A DNA stretch of 64,000 nt from assembly GCA_965641885.1 (NCBI GenBank), contig OZ282574.1, positions 4,402,001 to 4,466,000 on the forward strand. The letters run 5' to 3'. The translations under genes and the position numbers were made by a program. Under the pieces are notes generated by a model that was not told where the DNA came from, searched no databases, and saw nothing but the letters and a program-made list of their open reading frames with translations. Positions 1 through 7,493 of this stretch are shown in pieces. Each line of letters opens with the position of its first letter. The first letter of the stretch is position 1. The DNA comes from Pseudophaeobacter sp965641885. GTDB taxonomy: Bacteria; Pseudomonadota; Alphaproteobacteria; Rhodobacterales; Rhodobacteraceae.

Positions 1-760
1 CATCCCAGCCCAGACGTTCACGCAGCAGCCGCGTGGTTTTCTGGCACTGGCAGTGGTAGGGATCCCCCTGCATCAGGTAGCGTTTTGGCATGCCATGATA
101 GGACACAACCAGAATGTCGGGCTTCTTGTCCACCTTGCCGTAGGCCTCCTCGACCGAGCGCGCGAGTGCGTCGATATAGGCGGGCTCATCAAAATAGGGC
201 GCGATGGTGCGGGCGGCGGGCTGCCAGGTTTCTTTCATCAGGGCGCGAAAGAACTCATCATTGGCGGTGCCGGATGTGGCGCCGGCATAGTGGGGATAAA
301 GCGGCACAAACAGGATTTTCTGGCAGCCAGCCTCAACCATGGCGCGCACCTTGGACTGGGTCGACGGGTTGCCATAGCGCATGCAGAAATCAACTATGAC
401 CTGGTCGCCATAGCGTTGGGCCATAGCCTCGGCCATCTTTTTGGTCTGTTGTTTGGTGATGGTCATCAGGGGGCTTTCGCCCTTGTCGTGATTCCAGATC
501 GATTTATAGGCCGCACCCGATGAAAAGGGCCGTTTGGTCAGGATGATCAGTTGCAACAAAGGCTGCCATTTCCAAGCGGGGTAGTCGATCACCCGCTTGT
601 CCGACAGGAACTCACCCAGATAGCGGCGCATTGGCCAATAGCTATAATCATCCGGGGTGCCGAGGTTGGCCAGAAGGATACCGACCTTTTCGCCCTTGAT
701 CTTTGGGTGGTCAGCTGGCGCGTGGGCGGGGCAGGTGGCGGGGGCGGAAGAATCCAACAT
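1..760 (-). CDS. hemH: Ferrochelatase, 3' end cut by window edge
   Basis: Inserts ferrous iron into protoporphyrin IX, the last step of protoheme synthesis. About 253 residues are present and the C-terminal quarter lies beyond the left edge. The start is the ATG at 758-760. A leader of about 25 residues precedes the family's N-terminal LLANLGTPDD motif. Near residue 220 the catalytic-histidine motif SYHGMPKRYL is visible, followed by GDPYHCQC, both typical of HemH. Downstream context is unseen. A weak sigma70-like promoter lies 75-100 bp upstream. Family assignment is firm; cofactor and regulation are not visible. Confidence 0.95.
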   Translation of the reverse strand, partial: MLDSSAPATCPAHAPADHPKIKGEKVGILLANLGTPDDYSYWPMRRYLGEFLSDKRVIDYPAWKWQPLLQLIILTKRPFSSGAAYKSIWNHDKGESPLMTITKQQTKKMAEAMAQRYGDQVIVDFCMRYGNPSTQSKVRAMVEAGCQKILFVPLYPHYAGATSGTANDEFFRALMKETWQPAARTIAPYFDEPAYIDALARSVEEAYGKVDKKPDILVVSYHGMPKRYLMQGDPYHCQCQKTTRLLRERLGWD

Positions 761-833
761 AGGGGCGGTGGTCCTGTATCTGCGGCAAAGCTTTGCTTTT
801 GGAAACCATGGCGAAAGTCACAATCCGCCACCA

Positions 834-861
834 GTTATAATACTACGGGGTCAAAGGCCAA
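834..861 (-). promoter_or_regulatory. Candidate sigma70 promoter of hemH
   Basis: On the minus strand TTGGCC and TATAAC are separated by 16 bp, about 75 bp before the hemH start. Matches to the consensus hexamers are partial, so this is an inference from position and spacing. Confidence 0.35.
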
Positions 862-926
862 TTGGATCATATTGGCGCAGTGATTTGTTTTTCTTATCGG
901 CAGGCCTTGGTCGGCGGCTGAGGGGT

Positions 927-1757
927 CTAGTCGGGCAGCTTGGTTTCCGGCACCTTCAGGGCCTCTGACAGGCGCATCTTAGCAGAGCCGGGACGCAGCG
1001 GCTGCTGCTGGCTGTCTGACGGCGACCAGCCGGTGAGGCAGACCAGCTCAAAGGTTGCGGGCAGTTTGCCGTTTGGAAGGCCAAAGTGTTCTTGGTAGAT
1101 GGCTTCGGTCTGGGCAAACAGCGCCCGGGGGCTGAGGTGTTTCAGGCGCTGGCTAAGGGCATTGCCCTCGCCCATGGCGCGCAGATCCCGCATCAGATGC
1201 AGGCTGTCGCGGTATTGCGCGGTGAGCGGCACAACATCCGCCACCGGTAGGGCAAAGCCCGCCCGTTGCAGCAGCCCGCCCAGATCCCGTACCTCTCCCA
1301 TCGGTAAGACGCGCGGCGACAGCCCGCCCGAGACAAGCGCCTCGGCCTCGGCGAGGGCGGCGCGCAGCTCGTGCAGGGTGCGCCCGCCGAGTGTAATGGC
1401 CAGCAGCAATCCGTCCTCGGTCAAAGCGCGGCGACACTGAATGAGCTGTCCAACCGGATCATTGGCCCAATGCAGCCCCATGGCATGCACAACCAGATCA
1501 TGGGCCCCGGGTGTGAGATCCAGAATGTCATCATCGCCGACAATTTTGGGGTCTTGCAGCGAATTTCGCCAAACTTCAGCAAAAGGAGTCACAATCGCTG
1601 GACTCGTAAAGGTTCTGTTAACCATGCTTAAGCGATCTTCAACTTCGTCCCTTGCCAGGTCGTGAAGGAACAAGGCCGCGCGCTGGTGGCGGGCGCGATG
1701 GTTTCTCAGTGCCTGAGGATCAAACAGCTCTGGCTGTGATTTGGGTGCTTGCGTCAT
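927..1757 (-). CDS. SAM-dependent methyltransferase, BioC/NDUFAF5-like
   Basis: A 276-residue class I methyltransferase. The N-terminal FDPQALRNHRARHQRA and the motif HAMGLHWANDPVGQL around residue 90 match the family holding BioC and the mitochondrial complex I assembly factor NDUFAF5. The middle part (LLLAITLGGRTLHELRAAL) is the usual Rossmann-fold strand and helix. The glycine motif I is weak (LTPGAHDLV), as in NDUFAF5-type proteins. No biotin genes are nearby, so a role in complex I assembly or another methylation is as likely as biotin synthesis. Its ATG is only 13 bp from the divergent comF start, so its promoter must overlap comF sequence. Confidence 0.75.
   Translation of the reverse strand: MTQAPKSQPELFDPQALRNHRARHQRAALFLHDLARDEVEDRLSMVNRTFTSPAIVTPFAEVWRNSLQDPKIVGDDDILDLTPGAHDLVVHAMGLHWANDPVGQLIQCRRALTEDGLLLAITLGGRTLHELRAALAEAEALVSGGLSPRVLPMGEVRDLGGLLQRAGFALPVADVVPLTAQYRDSLHLMRDLRAMGEGNALSQRLKHLSPRALFAQTEAIYQEHFGLPNGKLPATFELVCLTGWSPSDSQQQPLRPGSAKMRLSEALKVPETKLPD
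1618..1631 (+). promoter_or_regulatory. CtrA-like site upstream of comF
   Basis: TTAACCAT at 1618-1625, followed by a second TTAA at 1628-1631, resembles the CtrA site. The canonical spacing is TTAA-N7-TTAA; here it is N6. It sits about 145 bp before comF, inside the 5' part of the divergent methyltransferase gene. Regulation by CtrA is an inference. Confidence 0.3.
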
Positions 1758-1770
1758 AGGAGCTATTTAG

Positions 1771-2499
1771 ATGTTGCGCGCGTCGTTTCAAACTGCTGTT
1801 TCACTTGTTTATCCGCCCAAATGTCTGGGCTGTGACGAATTGGTTGAGCAGGACTTTGGTTTATGCGGATCTTGCTGGGGGGACGCGCATTTTATCAGCG
1901 GCACGGTCTGCGAAGGATGTGGCCTGCCTCTGCCCGGGGATACGGATGGGTTTCGCCTGGACTGCGATGAATGCATGTCGACACCGCGCCCCTGGAGCCA
2001 GGGACGGGCCGCGCTGCTTTACAAAGACAAGGCGCGCAAACTGGTGATGGCGCTGAAACATGGCGATCGGGCGGATCTGGCGGCTCCGGCAGCAGGTTGG
2101 ATGCAGCGGGCGTCGGGGCCGTTGTTGCGGGACAATCCGCTGATCTGCCCGGTGCCTCTGCACTGGTCGCGCCTGATAAAGCGGCGTTACAACCAGTCCG
2201 CCTTGATTGCCGAAAACCTGTCGCGGCTTGCCCGGCTGGACTACTGGCCGGATATGTTGAAGCGGGTAAAGGCCACGCCAAGCCTGGAGGGCAAAACCCG
2301 GGCGCAGCGCTTTGCGGCCCTGCAGCGCGCAATTGTCGCCCATCCGCGTCACCGGGCCCTGATGCAGGGGCGGGTGGTTTTGCTGGTGGATGATGTGATG
2401 ACCTCTGGTGCGACCCTGACTGCCTGCGCCGATGTCTGCCGCGAAGCGGGGGCTGCGGAAGTGCGGGTCGCGGTTCTGGCGCGGGTCACACGGGAGTGA
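1771..2499 (+). CDS. comF: ComF-family phosphoribosyltransferase-like protein
   Basis: A 242-residue ComF/GntX-type protein, linked in several bacteria to uptake of transforming DNA. The N-terminus has a zinc-ribbon-like set of cysteines (PKCLGCDEL, LCGSCW, CEGCGLPLP, DCDEC). The C-terminal half is a type I phosphoribosyltransferase fold with the PRPP loop VVLLVDDVMTSGATLTAC starting near residue 202. A GGAG ribosome site stands 8 bp before the ATG, immediately beside the start codon of the divergent methyltransferase gene. Family assignment is firm; the biochemical activity of ComF proteins is poorly defined. Confidence 0.9.
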   Translation: MLRASFQTAVSLVYPPKCLGCDELVEQDFGLCGSCWGDAHFISGTVCEGCGLPLPGDTDGFRLDCDECMSTPRPWSQGRAALLYKDKARKLVMALKHGDRADLAAPAAGWMQRASGPLLRDNPLICPVPLHWSRLIKRRYNQSALIAENLSRLARLDYWPDMLKRVKATPSLEGKTRAQRFAALQRAIVAHPRHRALMQGRVVLLVDDVMTSGATLTACADVCREAGAAEVRVAVLARVTRE

Positions 2500-2582
2500 G
2501 CGTGCGTGGCCGCCTCTGGCAATGATTGCAATGCCGCCCCATATGTCGCAGAACCAACCCATACAGACACATGGAGACCAGT

Positions 2583-2840
2583 ATGAAAACGGTCGAACTC
2601 TATACATCGCCGCTCTGCGGTTTTTGCCACGCTGCCAAACGCCTGCTGAACCAAAAAGGCGTGGAGTTTTCAGAGGTCAACGTGCTGACCAACCCGGGGC
2701 GCAAGCAGGAAATGATCCAGCGCGCCAATGGCGGCTATACCGTGCCGCAGATTTTTATCGGCGAGACCCATGTCGGGGGCTGTGATGAGCTGTATGCTCT
2801 GGAACAGGCCGGCAAGCTGGACGCCTTGCTTGCGGCCTGA
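2583..2840 (+). CDS. grxC: Glutaredoxin 3 (dithiol)
   Basis: An 85-residue glutaredoxin that uses glutathione to reduce disulfides and mixed disulfides in the cytosol. The active site is Cys12-Gly-Phe-Cys15, in place of the commoner CPYC, and the cis-proline motif TVPQIFIG follows at mid-length. The start is set by GGAGA 7 bp upstream of the ATG; longer in-frame starts upstream add sequence with no counterpart in the family. A nitrilase-family amidase gene follows 45 bp downstream in the same direction, probably co-transcribed. Confidence 0.93.
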   Translation: MKTVELYTSPLCGFCHAAKRLLNQKGVEFSEVNVLTNPGRKQEMIQRANGGYTVPQIFIGETHVGGCDELYALEQAGKLDALLAA

Positions 2841-2885
2841 AACCGCGAGGCTTGAGAGAGCATTGCATACCACAAGGAAAATCTG

Positions 2886-3716
2886 ATGCGCGCCGCTTTG
2901 TTGCAGATCACCTCAAGTGATTCCCCAAGCGAGAATCTGGAGCTGCTGCAGCGCCTGATTCCTGAGGCCGCTGCCAATGGTGCGGGCTTTGTGCTGACAC
3001 CGGAGGTGACAAACTGTGTCTCTCTGAGCCGGGCGCATCAGCAAGAGGTCTTGTGGCGCGAGGCAGAGGACCCCAACCTGGCAGCCCTGTGTCAAACGGC
3101 TGCGCAGCTGGGGATCTGGCTGTCGATTGGCTCCTTTGGCGTCAAGACCGATGATTCCGATGGCCGTTTTGCCAATCGGCAGTTCCTGATATCGCCGCAG
3201 GGCGATGTCATAGAGCGCTATGACAAGATCCACATGTTTGATGTGGAGGTGACGCCGGAAGAGACCTTTCGCGAATCCGATGGCTACCGTCCGGGAGACC
3301 GGGCTGTTGTTGCCAAGACGCCCTTTGCCACCCTGGGGCTGACCATCTGTTATGATCTGAGGTTTCCGCATCTGCACCGTGCCCTGGCCAAGGCCGGGGC
3401 GGAAATCCTGATCGCGCCTGCGGCGTTTTCACCGGTGACGGGTGCGGCACATTGGCATGCTTTGTTGCAGGCGCGCGCCATTGAAACCGGCTGTTATGTG
3501 CTGGCTGCCGCGCAGACGGGAACGCATAAAGCAAGCCGTGGCGCGCAACGTAAAACCTATGGTCACACGCTGGTGGTTGCCCCCTGGGGGGAGATTTTGG
3601 CGGATGCCGGTGCGGCGCCGGGCATTACTTACGTTGATCTTGACATGGAAAAAGTGGCAGAAGCACGCAGGCGCGTTCCTGCGCTGACCCATGATCGAAA
3701 GTTTGACGGACCCTGA
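2886..3716 (+). CDS. Nitrilase-superfamily amidase, Nit1/deaminated glutathione amidase type
   Basis: A 276-residue carbon-nitrogen hydrolase with the full catalytic triad: Glu40 (LTPEVTN), Lys114 (YDKIHMF) and Cys155 (ICYDLRF). Length and motifs fit the Nit1/NitB branch, whose known members hydrolyse deaminated glutathione, a side product of aminotransferases. The gene lies between grxC and a MarR regulator. The glutathione link with grxC agrees with that role but does not prove it. The stop codon overlaps the start of the MarR gene by one base. Another omega-amidase activity is the main alternative. Confidence 0.85.
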   Translation: MRAALLQITSSDSPSENLELLQRLIPEAAANGAGFVLTPEVTNCVSLSRAHQQEVLWREAEDPNLAALCQTAAQLGIWLSIGSFGVKTDDSDGRFANRQFLISPQGDVIERYDKIHMFDVEVTPEETFRESDGYRPGDRAVVAKTPFATLGLTICYDLRFPHLHRALAKAGAEILIAPAAFSPVTGAAHWHALLQARAIETGCYVLAAAQTGTHKASRGAQRKTYGHTLVVAPWGEILADAGAAPGITYVDLDMEKVAEARRRVPALTHDRKFDGP

Positions 3717-4156
3717 TGGAAGAATCCCATTCTTTGGCGGTATCGCTGTTCAGCGAGATCCTTATGGCGGATCAGCTGGCACGGGCGCGTTTGGGCAAGG
3801 CCTTGCCCAAGGGGATGGAGTTGTCGCATTTTTCGGTTCTCAATCACCTGACCCGCACCGGGGTTGAACGCTCTCCGGCGCAATTGGCCAAGGCTTTTCA
3901 TGTGACGCGCGGGGCGATGACCAATACATTGAGCAAGCTCGAAGTGGCGGGCTATGTGCATATTCGGCCCGACTGGGATGACGCGCGCCGCAAGATGGTG
4001 GCGATCAGCCCGGCAGGACGTAAGGCCCGCGACGCTGCGCTGGCCAGCATTGTCCCACTGATCTCAGAGGTGGTGAGCGACCTTGGCGGCGACCGGGTGC
4101 GCGCGACGTTGCCCATCCTGCGTGAGCTGAGGGTCAAGCTGGAAACCACTGCCTGA
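3716..4156 (+). CDS. MarR-family transcriptional regulator
   Basis: A 146-residue winged-helix regulator. The helix-turn-helix part reads QLAKAFHVTRGAMTNTLSKLE near residue 60, followed by the wing GYVHIRPDWDDARRKMVAISPAG, whose DDARRK is typical of MarR wings. It overlaps the amidase stop in TGATG, so it is translationally coupled to the grxC-amidase genes and may control them. The ligand is unknown. Confidence 0.88.
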   Translation: MEESHSLAVSLFSEILMADQLARARLGKALPKGMELSHFSVLNHLTRTGVERSPAQLAKAFHVTRGAMTNTLSKLEVAGYVHIRPDWDDARRKMVAISPAGRKARDAALASIVPLISEVVSDLGGDRVRATLPILRELRVKLETTA

Positions 4157-4171
4157 ACAGGGCTCGCTGGT

Positions 4172-4245
4172 TTTTGGACCAGACATTTTGGGCCAGAATC
4201 TTTTGGTCGGAATCGTTTTGGACGGAATCGTCTTGGACAGAAAAA
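4172..4245. repeat. Five degenerate 15-bp tandem units
   Basis: Units start at 4172, 4186, 4201, 4216 and 4231 and follow TTTTGGNCNGAATCG. The first is 14 bp and the last diverges at its 3' end. The array begins 16 bp after the MarR stop codon and runs up to the terminator-like hairpin. Confidence 0.8.
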
Positions 4246-4255
4246 GCGACAAATC

Positions 4256-4286
4256 AAAAAAGGGCACCATCGCTGGCACCCTTTTT
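4256..4286 (+). terminator. Probable intrinsic terminator of grxC-amidase-marR
   Basis: The hairpin AAAAAGGG(CA)CCA-TCGC-TGG(CA)CCCTTTTT has a two-by-two internal mismatch and ends in a T-tract. It lies 100 bp after the MarR gene. Confidence 0.55.
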
Positions 4287-4560
4287 CTTTTCCCTTTTAT
4301 CCCTCAGTAAACGCAACAGATGGTGGTGCCGAAAAAACAACAACCGGCGAGGGATGGTAGGGGAACTTGACCTTTGGCATTCTTGCCAAGTGTGAGTGGT
4401 GTTTCGGTCAGTTGTTCGGCCAGTGTTTGGAGCAATGACCGGATCTGAAAAACTATTTTCTACACTCAACATATCAAGACAGACCATCAGACCCAAGGCC
4501 GCAAAAGAATGGCGTCCTACTCAAAAGGATAGGAAACTATTGCGGCCTGGGCGCCTGGAT

Positions 4561-4582
4561 GACTGGGCGACTGGGCGACTGG
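4561..4582. repeat. 8-bp tandem repeat GACTGGGC, 2.75 copies
   Basis: Perfect short tandem repeat just downstream of ubiG's stop codon. No function is visible. Confidence 0.7.
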
Positions 4583-4610
4583 AAGTTCGGGCCTGAAGAC
4601 AGGCGCAGAG

Positions 4611-5357
4611 TTACGCAGGCTTTGTGCTCGCGGTGACATAGTTGACCGACAGATCCCGGTCCGAGATCGACCATTTCCAGCTCAGGGGATTAAACACAAA
4701 CCCCTTGCGATCCACCGGCGTCAGCCCCGCTTTCTGCAGCAGCTCAAACAACTCGTCCGGCGTGATGAATTTGTGCCAGTCATGGGTGCCCCGCGGCAGC
4801 CAGCGCATCACCACCTCGGCGCCAAAGATCGCCATGGCATAGCTTTTGGGATTGCGGTTGATGGTCGAGCAGATTTCCAGCCCGCCGGGTTTCAAAAGCT
4901 GCCGGGTGGCCGTGAGATAGCTGAGCGGATCCGCCACATGCTCGACCACTTCCATGTTGAGTATCACGTCGAACTGCTCACCTGCGGCGGCCATATCCTC
5001 GGCGGTGGTGTGGCGATAATCAATCGTTAAACCCGTCTGCTCTGCATGCAGCCGCGCCACGGGCAGGTTGCCCGCCGCCGCATCCGCCCCGATCACTGTC
5101 GCGCCGAGCCGGGACATGGGCTCACACAAAAGCCCGCCACCGCAGCCAATATCCAGCAGTCGCAGCCCTTTGAAAGGCTCGGGCTGGGTCAGGTCGCGGT
5201 CAAACTCAGCCGCGATCTGGCCGGTGATATAGTCCAGACGGCAGGGATTCAGCATGTGCAGAGGCTTGAACTTACCGTTGGGATCCCACCACTCGGCTGC
5301 CATAGCTTCGAATTTTGCGATTTCAGCCGGATCGACTGTGGATTGAGGCGCTTGCAT
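4611..5357 (-). CDS. ubiG: Ubiquinone biosynthesis O-methyltransferase
   Basis: A 248-residue methyltransferase that performs both O-methylations of ubiquinone biosynthesis. Motif I is LLDIGCGGGLLCEPM. The N-terminal AAEWWDPNGKFKPLHMLNPCRLDYI is diagnostic of UbiG. The chosen ATG at 5355-5357 follows GGAGA at a fitting distance; an upstream in-frame ATG would add 13 residues and lacks this ribosome site. The gene is divergent from pip with about 50 bp between the two starts, so both promoters share a very small space. Confidence 0.95.
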   Translation of the reverse strand: MQAPQSTVDPAEIAKFEAMAAEWWDPNGKFKPLHMLNPCRLDYITGQIAAEFDRDLTQPEPFKGLRLLDIGCGGGLLCEPMSRLGATVIGADAAAGNLPVARLHAEQTGLTIDYRHTTAEDMAAAGEQFDVILNMEVVEHVADPLSYLTATRQLLKPGGLEICSTINRNPKSYAMAIFGAEVVMRWLPRGTHDWHKFITPDELFELLQKAGLTPVDRKGFVFNPLSWKWSISDRDLSVNYVTASTKPA

Positions 5358-5407
5358 TCCTGTCTCCGTATGTTCTTTTGTACTCAATGGTTTCATCTAG
5401 GTCAGTA

Positions 5408-6388
5408 ATGGACAAATTCTCGGATCAAAAGCGCGCAGTGCATTATCTTTATCCCCCGCTTGATACTTTTGATCAACGGATGCTCGAAGTGGGGCAAGGC
5501 CACAAAGTATACGTTGAACAATCAGGAAACCCGCGCGGCATCCCGGTGGTGGTCTGTCATGGCGGCCCTGGCGGCGGCAGCAGCCCGGCGATGCGGCGGT
5601 ATTTTGACCCCAAAATCTATCGGGTGATTCTGTTTGACCAGCGTGGCTGTGGGCGCTCGCAGCCGCATGCCTCCTGCAAAGACAACACCACCTGGCATTT
5701 GATTGCCGATATGGAAGAGATCCGCAGGCAGCTGGAGATCGACCGCTGGCTGGTTTTTGGCGGCAGCTGGGGGGCGACACTGGCGCTGATCTATGCCCAG
5801 ACCCACCCAGAGCGGGTGATGCAGCTCATTTTGCGCGGTGTCTTCCTGATGACCCAGGCCGAGCTGGACTGGTTTTACGGCGGCGGGGCAGGACGGTTTT
5901 GGCCTGAACCCTGGGCAAAATTTGTCGCACCGATTCCCGATGCTGAGCGCGGCGATATAATCACGGCCTACAACAAACGTCTGTTTTCGGGTGATCCGGG
6001 GGAAGAGATCCGTCTGGGTCGCAGCTGGTCTGCCTGGGAGAATGCACTGGCTTCGATCCATTCCAATGGCACCTCGGTCGAAAGCCCCGGAGACTATGCC
6101 CGTGCCTTTGCCCGACTGGAGAATCACTATTTCATCAACCGTGGATTTCTGGATTTTGATGGGCAGATCCTGGCCAATATGGGTCGTATCTCACATATCC
6201 CCGGCACCATTGTGCAGGGGCGCTATGATATGATCTGCCCGCCGGTCTCGGCCTGGAAGCTAAGCGAGCTGTGGCCAAATGCGGAATTGATCATGGTGCG
6301 CAATGCAGGGCATGCTCTGTCAGAGCCGGGAATCAGCGCAGAGCTGGTGCTGGCCATGGACCGCATTGCCGAGGAACTGCTGCCTTGA
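5408..6388 (+). CDS. pip: Proline iminopeptidase
   Basis: A 326-residue alpha/beta hydrolase that removes N-terminal proline from peptides. It shows the oxyanion motif HGGPGG (51-56), DQRGCGRS, the nucleophile elbow GGSWG with Ser120, an acidic residue in QGRYDMICPP, and the catalytic His in NAGHALSEPG. Length matches bacterial Pip (S33 family). Its stop codon overlaps the TTG start of a solute-binding-protein-like gene (TTGA), so the two are probably translated together. Confidence 0.93.
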   Translation: MDKFSDQKRAVHYLYPPLDTFDQRMLEVGQGHKVYVEQSGNPRGIPVVVCHGGPGGGSSPAMRRYFDPKIYRVILFDQRGCGRSQPHASCKDNTTWHLIADMEEIRRQLEIDRWLVFGGSWGATLALIYAQTHPERVMQLILRGVFLMTQAELDWFYGGGAGRFWPEPWAKFVAPIPDAERGDIITAYNKRLFSGDPGEEIRLGRSWSAWENALASIHSNGTSVESPGDYARAFARLENHYFINRGFLDFDGQILANMGRISHIPGTIVQGRYDMICPPVSAWKLSELWPNAELIMVRNAGHALSEPGISAELVLAMDRIAEELLP

Positions 6389-7230
6389 CCCGTATCGACC
6401 GTCGCGCCCTGTTTACCTCTGGTGCCGCTGCTGCCCTGCTGGCGGCGACCGGCACCTCTCTGGCCGCCTCGCCGCGGGCTGGAGGGGCTTTGCGTCTGGC
6501 CTTGCCGCGTGAAAATGGGCTGTTGGATCAGGTGGCGCGCGGAGCGATGCTTGATTGTCTGACCGAGATCGCGCCGGATGGCTTGCTGCGCGCAGAGCTG
6601 GCGACGGCCTGGCACAGCCAGGATAATGCACGGATCTGGCATTTTGATCTGCGCCGCGATGTGGTGTTTCACGATGGCAGTCCGTTGCTGGCAACAGATG
6701 TGGTTGCCGCGCTGCAAGATCTGGAAATTCCGGGTGTTGGCCCAGTCGTGGTTACAGCCCTTGCTGCGCATCAGGTGGCGTTTCACCTGACGCAGCCCAA
6801 TCCGCATTTGCCGTATCTTTTGGCCGGGTCTGACTATGTCATTGCGCCGCAGGGACAGACTGGCCTGCCGCTGGCGCAGCTGGTGGGAACCGGCTGCTAT
6901 AAGGTCGAGCGCGCCCAGGAGGGGCGGCACTTTCGCGCGACCAGGGTATCTGGTCACTATAAGGAGGGGCAGGCAGGCTGGGTCGACAGTCTGGAGGTTA
7001 TTGTCATTCCAGATGCCGCTGTCCGTGCCGAGGCCCTGCGTGATGGCTTTGTGGATGTGGCGGCGCTGCCGCAGCCAAAAGAGCTGCTGAAACGCGGCGG
7101 ATTTCTCTATCACCCGTCTGCCGAGGATATGGCGCTGGCCTTTCGTGCCGATGTTGGCATGCCCCGGATCGTCAGTCAGCAGTCGGCGCTGGATGATGGC
7201 CGCATTGCCGAGCGCTGGTGGCGCCTCTGA
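6385..7230 (+). CDS. Short family 5 solute-binding-like protein with Tat-type signal
   Basis: A 281-residue protein resembling the N-terminal lobe of dipeptide/nickel ABC-transporter binding proteins (SBP_bac_5): GGALRLALPRENG, ELATAWHSQDNARIWHFDLR, VVFHDGSPLLATDVVAAL. The TTG start overlaps the pip stop (TTGA). The N-terminus has arginines 6-7 in RRALF, then a hydrophobic alanine-rich stretch ending SLAA, which suggests Tat export. Family members usually have about 500 residues, so the C-terminal part is missing, with no sign of a frameshifted remainder before the next gene. No ABC permease or ATPase lies nearby. Binding of peptides is only inferred from the pip linkage. Confidence 0.75.
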   Translation: MTRIDRRALFTSGAAAALLAATGTSLAASPRAGGALRLALPRENGLLDQVARGAMLDCLTEIAPDGLLRAELATAWHSQDNARIWHFDLRRDVVFHDGSPLLATDVVAALQDLEIPGVGPVVVTALAAHQVAFHLTQPNPHLPYLLAGSDYVIAPQGQTGLPLAQLVGTGCYKVERAQEGRHFRATRVSGHYKEGQAGWVDSLEVIVIPDAAVRAEALRDGFVDVAALPQPKELLKRGGFLYHPSAEDMALAFRADVGMPRIVSQQSALDDGRIAERWWRL

Positions 7231-7320
7231 AATAGGTCATTTTGGGCGCTCTCTCCAGGCCTCTGTGAGGAGGGAATTGTGGCTTTGGCCGTTGCGGGTT
7301 GAGCGTTCGCAACACAAGGC

Positions 7321-7349
7321 TTGCAGATTCGCAATCATGGGCGTATATG
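7321..7349 (+). promoter_or_regulatory. Candidate promoter upstream of rimP leader
   Basis: TTGCAG and TATATG are separated by 17 bp, placing transcription start upstream of the hairpin at 7404. Hexamer matches are moderate only. Confidence 0.3.
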
Positions 7350-7403
7350 GCTGATCAACAGCGGCGTGTTGAGCTCTGGTTCAAGACACCACCGGATTAG
7401 TTC

Positions 7404-7427
7404 AACGGGCCGCGCGCCCGTTTTTTT
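7404..7427 (+). terminator. Strong intrinsic terminator before rimP
   Basis: The stem AACGGGC-CGCGC-GCCCGTT is followed by a run of T. It may end the pip transcript, or act as an attenuator in the leader of the rimP-nusA-infB operon; position fits both. Confidence 0.8.
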
Positions 7428-7455
7428 GTGCCCTAACAGGCACCGTATCCAACGC

Positions 7456-7485
7456 CCAACCCGATTGTGGCCAACCCGATTGTGG
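7456..7485. repeat. Perfect 15-bp tandem duplication just upstream of rimP
   Basis: CCAACCCGATTGTGG occurs twice in tandem, and the second copy runs into the rimP ribosome binding site (GGGAAG at 7483-7488). Confidence 0.85.
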
Positions 7486-7493
7486 GAAGCTTA

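Larger units (their letters stand above)
4157..4610. other. Gene-free stretch between marR-type gene and ubiG
   Basis: No coding region is supported. It holds a 15-bp degenerate tandem array (4172-4245), a hairpin with a T-tract (4256-4286) and a short 8-bp tandem repeat (4561-4582). Small open frames here are short, lack good ribosome sites and largely translate the repeats. Confidence 0.6.

Noticed and set aside
4174..4395. Possible small protein with FW-rich five-residue repeats
   Set aside because: It mostly translates the 15-bp tandem array and a terminator, without a good ribosome site.
7310..7400. tRNA-like sequence (GGTTCAAG) upstream of rimP
   Set aside because: In E. coli a tRNA precedes this operon, but no acceptor stem or anticodon arm can be folded here.
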